Assembly (NCBI RefSeq): GCF_949987535.1 | Contig: NC_080065.1 | Span: 37,859,239-37,923,238 of the forward strand | From: Balaenoptera acutorostrata | Taxonomy: Eukaryota; Chordata; Mammalia; Artiodactyla; Balaenopteridae | Length of the DNA stretch: 64,000 nt | Reading direction: 5' to 3' | Part shown: piece by piece, positions 1 through 64,000 of the stretch | Position numbering within the stretch: position 1 is the first letter of the stretch | Layout of the letters: every line of letters begins with the position of its first letter | Notes under the pieces: model-generated | Databases searched by the model: none | The model's input: the letters and a program-made list of their open reading frames with translations, nothing else | What the model was told of the DNA's origin: nothing | Position numbers and translations under genes: made by a program

Positions 1-290
1 GGAAATCCTGCCATTATGTGATGATATGGATGAACCTAGAGGACATTATACCAAGTGAAATAATACTGCATGATTCCAAAACTCATAGAAACAGAGAATA
101 GAAATGGTGGTTGCTAGACGCTTGCGGGGGCAGGAAATGAGGAGTTACTGTTCAACAGGTATAAAGTTTCAATTATACAAGATGAATAGTTCTGGAGATC
201 TGCCTACTACCTTGCACCTGTACTTGACAATACCATATTTAAGGTAGATCTCATGTTAAATATTCTTACTATAATAAAAAAGATGGTGTC
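1..290 (+). mobile_element. L1 3' end fragment, cut by the window edge
   Basis: Positions 1-290 share a long match with the L1 3' end at 45229-45495: aaatcct..ccat, cctagaggacattataccaa, gtataaagtttc, and an A-rich end after cttactataat. This is an old mammalian L1 3' untranslated region. Its 5' part lies left of the window. Confidence 0.75.
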
Positions 291-1659
291 ATATTCAAAG
301 AAATACGATAGTAACAGTTAAACATTCTCATATGGTGTGTATCTTGATGGTCCTAATGCCTTCCCCCCCCTACACCCACCCTCAATAGCTCCACAGGCTC
401 CAGTGCTGTGACTAGTTTTCCTCTTTCCAGGACTCAGTGAATGGAATGGCACTAGATCTCACCAGGCGATGCTCTCTCTGTGTCACCAATAACATATATT
501 TTTAGGCTCCTAATATCAATCTTATCTTTGGGGTTCTACTGATTCTGAGCCACAACTCTGACTTTGAACATGGGTTAAGATTAATGCCAAGAAAACCAAA
601 TTTCAGAAGGTGTTCAGCTACAAAGATAAAGCAATGCCCATCAGCCCCTCCTGCTGGTGTCAGTTGAGCATCCTTGTGTGGTTGCCTACACAGGGCCTTT
701 TATTAGAGCAAACCCAGTAATTGCAAATGTTTCACAGGGACAATTTGCCTGGTGTGTGCCATTATCCTTTTTTATTTTGAAAACTACCCATTTCTTTATG
801 AACTGGGTTGTATACAAGAGCTGTGTAGACAGGAGGAACAAAACCTGAAGACATGTCCCATTAGGTTGAAAGGTTTTGAACTCTCTGTTTTGTAGCTTAC
901 CAGAGTGACAAATCTAGTTCTATTCAGGAATTTAATTCACATCTCATTAAGTACCTTGGCAAAATCCAACATTAGCCCTGAAAGGCTAATTTGATTAAAG
1001 AATTGATGGACATTACTTCTCTCAGACTAAAGAAGTTAATTTTAATGGAGGTAATAATATCTCCCTGGCAGATTATTGTGAGAATGAAATAAATTAGCTA
1101 GTATATTCTAGGTGTTTTATACATTATAAAATGCTAAGCAAATGTAGGTAATTATCGCAGGTCTCTTTATTCTTTTGTTATAGCCTCCAGATTCCACCTC
1201 TTATTTCTTTCCTTTTCTTTTTCCTACATCTTCCTCAGAGGTCTTAACCTAATTATGTAGCTAAGGGAAACCCTCAGGCCTGGCTTACTGTCACCTCATT
1301 TTCAATTAGTAAATTGGTTCAATAAACACATTTGGAAAGCTACCATGGGCAAGTCACGGAGTTGTTATACTTATATACAAGATGTTAAAAACAGCACACA
1401 GACACAATGTATGCTACATTCCAAAGAGAAGCCACTATGCACACATTTTGGAATATCTGGCTAAGAAACAGACAACTCTTAAACCCTTACTTATACTGGG
1501 TGCATAAAAGGGCTGGGAGCTGGAAATTAAAGGCGTATTTGTGGAGCTTTGGAGAGCTACGGCACTCTAACCCAAGAAGGCAAAGTAGGAGATGCTACCT
1601 CCTATCCCCAAATCAAGAGAGAGGAGCTTCAAATGCAACACCAGGGTTTAAATGTGAGC
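290..1659. other. Intergenic sequence downstream of OXCT1, nothing recognised
   Basis: AT-rich unique sequence with short chance frames only. No repeat family, RNA gene or coding homology was recognised. Confidence 0.4.
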
Positions 1660-2270
1660 CTGTGTTTTGCTGAAAGCCTGCTTTCGGTTTTAAGGTTCGT
1701 TGGATTCGCTGGCAAAATAACTACTCTCTCACACAAATAAACAGCTTCAATCAAATCTTTAATAGAAGGTCATTTAACTTAATTTCAATACACAATCATT
1801 AAAAGGAAAGGAATAAGAATATTAACAGAGTATACAAATTTCAATATACAATCATTAGAGGGAAAGGAATAAGAATATAAACAGAGTATATAACAGAGCA
1901 TACATCACCGAATCGGGCCGACACCTACTTCCAGATCCAAGCAGCAGCTGGGAAGTCCCAAGTAACAGCAATCTGGAGCCCCAGTTGGGAAGGGTCCAAT
2001 GTTCGCTGATCCCCGGGAACTGGCCAGATTCCCAAGGCCCAGGAAGCTTCGTGACTTACTCCCTTCTTTATCTGTTGGTTCCCAGGACTTGCTAGCACCG
2101 TTTCTGCTGAGCTGCATGTAGTCTAGCAGTTCGGCATGTAGCTCTTTCAGGGTCTTTGTTTAGTCAAAGGCCTATTGTTGCCTCTGAAGCCTGAACAAGA
2201 CTATTTTACTAGCTTCCCCAATTATAGACAGCCTGGTCTATAATTTTCTCTTGAAAAATTTAAAGGGTAA
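1660..2270 (-). mobile_element. Possible LTR or endogenous-retrovirus-like fragment
   Basis: This block differs in composition from its surroundings. It has a GC-rich part with several CpG (1905-2130) followed on the minus strand by an AT-rich part with a 56-bp tandem duplication, an ATTAAA-type signal and a tail rich in gtgtgagaga. That order resembles a solo LTR (U3/R/U5) in minus orientation. I could not identify LTR ends or a target duplication, and no gag or pol motif is seen. The call rests on layout alone. Confidence 0.3.
1781..1892. repeat. Two tandem copies of a 56-bp unit
   Basis: The unit starts aatttcaata at 1781 and again at 1837. The copies share aggaataagaata and aacagagtata with only a few differences, so the duplication is moderately old. 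Confidence 0.9.
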
Positions 2271-3999
2271 CAGATAGAATGCCTAGGAATGAGCCAAAAA
2301 CATAAAATGACTGCATTAGGTACCTGGGCTCTCATGGTTTGTCAGTGGAAATAGGATCCTACGTGATTCATGCTACAAAAAAGCCAGGATAGTTGCCTGA
2401 GGTCGTTTCCAAGTGGACCACCCAGAGTGGCACCCCATTAAAGGCAATGAGGACCATGATAATCAAGCATGCTTAACCTCCACAAGCAAATATCATTTGT
2501 GTTTGATTGTGGCTTTGAGGGAAGGAATTGTCTTATCAATTACTTACTGGGATTGGTATGGGCATCACTCCCACGAGACTTGCTGTGTGGTACATGAAAG
2601 GCGCCTTTGGATGATTTCACACAGACATATTTAATATTATGGAACGAGGACACTTCAAGTATATGTCACACAGACATGTACTTAGACCACATGACATTTA
2701 TTGATATTTATGCTTAAATCCACTTTGATATTCAGTATGGCAGTGGGAAGTGGGAAGGCACTGTAGACACTGAAAAATAAAAGGACAGGAACAACAGACG
2801 ATTCTGGTAGTACTGACACACATTTTTAAAAGATCTGTCAGTATTTTTGCAAACAGATGTATTAATTATATTTTATTGAACCATGGTGGAAGATAATAGA
2901 TTCTCCCCATCTTAAAAATGAAGAATCTGAAAATAAGCTAAAGAAACTCAAGGTAATGCTTTGTGAGGAAAGGGAAAGGTTAGTGCAAGGAAACCCATCC
3001 ATTGAATAAATCTCTGCTTACACTTCCACTGGAACAATTTTCAAAGTTCTGCTGACTATATTGAGATGTAGGAGAAAGAAAACCTCTACCCACAACCTTT
3101 CTACCCACTGGGTAACACCTATAAATGCTCTTACATGTGTTCTCTGGGCCCAGGGACAAGCAGTTTTGCTTGTATTCTGCATACCTTCTGTAGGAGACCA
3201 GATCCCTCCTAGGACTCAAGAATTACCAAAGCTGCTTGAGTTCACACTCTGGGTGCAAGTGACAAAGGCCCAGCTCAAGCAAAAAGGGGAAATTTTGGCC
3301 TCATGTACAAGCATGGATGGAGAGAAGTTGGCCTTCGACACGTGCAGAAACAGGAACTCAAATACCACCAGGATGCCTCCTCCCTACAGCTGCAGTGTGT
3401 GTTTCCACTTCTTTCTCTCCAACTGGAGCTCAGCTTGTAGGGTGTGTGTATTGAGGTGGGGGGGGGATGGGGAAAGGATGTTGGTGCCAGAGTCACATTC
3501 TTATTACGGCTTAGGGAACAAGGAGGAATAAGAAAATTGGCTTCTCTCTCATCTCCAGTTTATAAACATAGGATAAATAACCTGAATGGTACATTTTGGG
3601 TCATACACCCAGCCCCGGGTATAATCACTCTGGACAAAGGAGAGCTACCAAAAGAGGCATATCCTGAGCACAGGCCCAACTCCTCGGCCAGGGGGTGAGT
3701 CTGTTATGAGAGGGGCAACACAGATGCTGCGTAGACATCACTAGAGCCACTTCAACATGCAAGCAAACGCAACGCCCCACTGGGAAATTACTGATGTATG
3801 TGTATCCTAAAGGAATGTTATATAAAAGCAAAGAAATATTAACACGTGAAATCTGGGATAATCGATTTTTATAGACAAATCGTTGACTTTGACAAGGAGC
3901 AAAGTCAGAATTCATCTAGGTAAACATTTCATTTGTTCTTTCATGGAGGATAATATCTTTTCTTTGGTAAGATCAAAAGAAAAAGCAGTAACTCGATTA
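2271..3999. other. Downstream flank of OXCT1, nothing recognised
   Basis: The longest chance frame in the window (3061-3531, plus strand, 156 codons) lies here. Its translation shows no domain, low-complexity pattern or family resemblance. No RNA gene or clear mobile element was seen. Confidence 0.4.
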
Positions 4000-4020
4000 G
4001 AAGTGGTACAGTGTGCTAAC

Positions 4021-4026
4021 TTTATT
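4021..4026 (-). promoter_or_regulatory. Candidate distal polyadenylation signal AATAAA
   Basis: The plus strand reads tttatt, so the minus strand has AATAAA about 1.9 kb after the OXCT1 stop. The minus-strand sequence just downstream, near 3955-3990, is T-rich (ctttttcttttgatctt), which fits a cleavage-enhancing element. There is no transcript evidence in the window. Confidence 0.4.
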
Positions 4027-4725
4027 ATTGGCTATTCCACCAATCTCTGTTGTCTTATTCCCATGTTTAGGCATGCCATTCCCAAATGAGAAAAAGGACA
4101 ATCACACCAATCTATATCAATTTGGAATACTTAGTGCACATCTTAATGCATTTCTTAACATCCATGGTACTCTTTAATCAAGAATATAAAGCCATCTACT
4201 TAGGATCTGCCCCTCAAAGTGAAGAACATTCTTAGAATCACAGAATAAGCAAGTTTACAAATATAGCAACCATCAATATCACACGTTTCCCGAACCATAA
4301 CTCTCACATGGATGTATATCATTTCTCCAGACCTTACAAATTCTTTAAAAAGTCCATTTTACCAGTACTGGGAGAGTATGCTTCCAACCACGCAGCCAGC
4401 CAGAGGGACCATTTTATATACGGAGTGTGCTTCTCACAAAAAAACCCTCTCCTTCCTCTGAAATGACAGAACTGTAGCTATACCTGAAGAGAAAGTGAAT
4501 TTCAATGACAGCCATCAGCTAAAAACATGCATAAATTCCTATATCTGGTATGAGAGGAATGGCATATCGCACTGTACTATGCCTACCTCTGTCCAGAGGA
4601 CAGCAATCTGGCCCGTCTTCAGGGTGCCTGGACTTTTCTCCCGTTTGATACGCAGGATGCTTGGTATACTCCCTGGGGAACTGTGACACTGAGGAGAAGG
4701 TCCTTACGAAACCTAATCCATCGTG

Positions 4726-4731
4726 TTTATT
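4726..4731 (-). promoter_or_regulatory. Candidate proximal polyadenylation signal AATAAA
   Basis: A minus-strand AATAAA lies about 1.2 kb after the OXCT1 stop. It could give a shorter 3' UTR isoform that still includes the poly(C) run. It may equally be a chance hexamer. Confidence 0.25.
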
Positions 4732-5320
4732 TTCTAAGAATGAAGTTCACTGCCCTTCACATCCTGGATTTGCTCCTCAGTATTTCCCTTAGTTTGATAA
4801 AGCTGAACTAAAAGTACTTTGTTCAAGGAACAAGCCTGGGCAGAAGAAATAACACTGTTCTGTAGAAAGAGGCATTCAACATTTAGAAACTTTTCTGAGC
4901 AGAAAAAAGAGGCCCTGAAAAGAAAGGATTTTTTTTAACTCTGCTGTCACTGTTAACTATGGGTTCACGATGAATTACCGCACAGCCCCTTTTGGTCTAA
5001 GAGGAGGTATTGTATAAGAAGCCCACAGTAACATAGAGAAAGACTCTTAATGGCCCTTCTGGATACACACGGATACTGCACTGTTTGAAAATGAGAAAAC
5101 CGACTAGGTCAGTTAGGCTTATAGCTCTCTTGCTAAAAGCGACTTTAATCTTTGGCAAAGCACAGATGCTTATTTGGTTTGTTTATAAAGGCAACTTCTT
5201 GGTTGGATGTCAGCACCAATAGACCCTATACCCTTCGGTCTCTCCCACAAACCAGGTTACTTCTCCCACACAGAGATGTTCCTGTTTGCCTTCTTGGGCA
5301 TCTACTTAGTTACAAAAAGT

Positions 5321-5352
5321 GGGGGGGGGGGGGGGGGTTGGCGGGGAGGGGG
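5321..5352 (+). repeat. G17 run and G-rich tract inside the probable 3' UTR
   Basis: Seventeen consecutive G at 5321-5337 are followed by ttggcggggagggggtggg. On the plus strand (the template strand for OXCT1) this meets the pattern for a G-quadruplex. In the mRNA it would be a C17 run, the kind of site bound by poly(C)-binding proteins. Runs of this length are also prone to slippage and assembly error. Confidence 0.8.
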
Positions 5353-5948
5353 TGGGAGAAGGGATGCTCTAGGGAAGCAAGATGTAATCACAAAATCAGA
5401 GGCTCCAAAAAAAAAAAGACAGAGGAGGCCGAAGGAAAACCATAATCCTTAAGACAGCATTTCTCCTGATTAAAATTCACACAAATGTTATCTTTCAGGA
5501 CTCGTACGATACTCCCCTGGGTATACTCTGGGTGGAGTTCATTTTCTCCCTCATTCTTTTTTTTCTACGTGCCATGATTTAGTTAGGAGGGAAAGTACAT
5601 CAATGAAACTCTTCCTAAGTAAGGGCCCATCTTGGCACACAATTTAATGTACATACCACAGAAGATGAAGATAAACCCAATGTGAGTACCAACTGTAAAT
5701 ATGACCTTCTCAGCACTTATAAAGCAAATAAGATAATCATATTTTTTTTCTTTTTGTTTTTCATTAAAATGTCACAGTACGCTTGAGAGAACAAAGTCTA
5801 CATGGCTGTATAAAGCATTAAGATGCTAGAAAACTAGTCAAAAACTGCTTGTTAGATATACAATTATGATTACTGATGTCCTTTTAATAAAATCCTATGT
5901 GGTTAAAATGAAAAACACACAGCTTGGGACAAAAGTCTACTCCACATT

Positions 5949-63622
<57,674 letters not shown>

Positions 63623-64000
63623 CTGAGAAAGATAAAGAAGAAATATGAAGCAAACTTCACAAGCTTTATGTCCCTTTTGCTTGAAATTGCCAGCAATGAA
63701 AATAAATAATTCTAACCTCCCCCCCACCAAAGTACATTTGCTCTCCTCCATTCAACACCTGATTTCCAAATAGATTGGCTCAAGCTAATATAGAGAAATA
63801 ACCATTAAGAGTTCTTTTTAAAAAATGATAGCCTATACTGTCTTCAAAAACAGGTGTACACAGTGAGTTTGTTTCCTTCAGTGAGGGAGAATATGGCTCG
63901 ATTTGAAAGCAAACACTAGCTAGAAAATGAAAACACAGTTTGTAGAAAATGTTAGGATCCTCAGAAAGAGCCTTACAAATGCTTACTTCAGTTTAGTTGG

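Larger units (their letters stand above)
4000..5948 (-). other. OXCT1: Probable OXCT1 3' untranslated region
   Basis: The stretch beyond the stop codon is AT-rich and lacks any recognisable SINE or L1, unlike the introns. That is typical of a terminal exon's UTR. Two AATAAA signals on the minus strand, at 4726-4731 and 4021-4026, would give UTRs of about 1.2 and 1.9 kb. The longer one is near my memory of the human 3' UTR length, so the left boundary is an inference. The transcript would carry a run of 17 C (G on the plus strand at 5321-5337). Confidence 0.5.

Noticed and set aside
3061..3531. Longest open frame in the window (156 codons, plus strand)
   Set aside because: No domain, motif or family resemblance, no splice context, and composition like its surroundings. 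Likely chance.

Overview
The window is mammalian nuclear DNA, AT-rich, intron-dominated and full of retroposons. The host is most likely a cetacean (whale, dolphin or porpoise). About thirteen tRNA-derived SINEs have the 'ggcttccctggtggcgcagtgg' type of head and an 'acacagccaaaaataaataa' type of tail, as in the CHR SINE group of Cetacea and relatives. I saw no ruminant Bov-tA or BovB and no primate Alu. The species cannot be fixed from this window alone.

The only protein-coding gene I can support is OXCT1, which encodes succinyl-CoA:3-ketoacid CoA-transferase (SCOT), the mitochondrial enzyme that activates acetoacetate in ketone-body use. It lies on the minus strand. The window holds its last five coding exons, numbered 13-17 by analogy with the 17-exon human gene: 63547-63622, 31891-31980, 17772-17852, 11891-11992 and 5949-5990. 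They have consensus splice sites, continuous frame and an intact stop. They encode about the last 129 residues of the C-terminal CoA-transferase domain. The catalytic glutamate and the mitochondrial targeting peptide are in exons beyond the right edge. The 3' UTR probably runs from 5948 to about 4000, and 1-4000 is downstream flank.

The introns are about 31.6 kb (13), 14.0 kb (14), 5.8 kb (15) and 5.9 kb (16). They hold layered mobile elements: ancient L2, MIR and hAT-type pieces, old L1 fragments, younger L1 3' ends, and the SINEs, several with clear target-site duplications. One ancient repeat in intron 14 is interrupted by a chimeric U6 snRNA-L1 retroposon. In intron 13 a young L1 is nested in an older L1 tail, and a SINE is nested in another L1.

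I found no undescribed multi-gene system. Most open reading frames here are chance frames or mobile-element shadows. The best leads are the U6-L1 chimera, a SINE 32 bp from the exon 14 splice acceptor whose target duplication repeats the putative branch-point region, two near-pure poly(A) insertions flanked by direct repeats, and a possible poison exon at 59881-60002.
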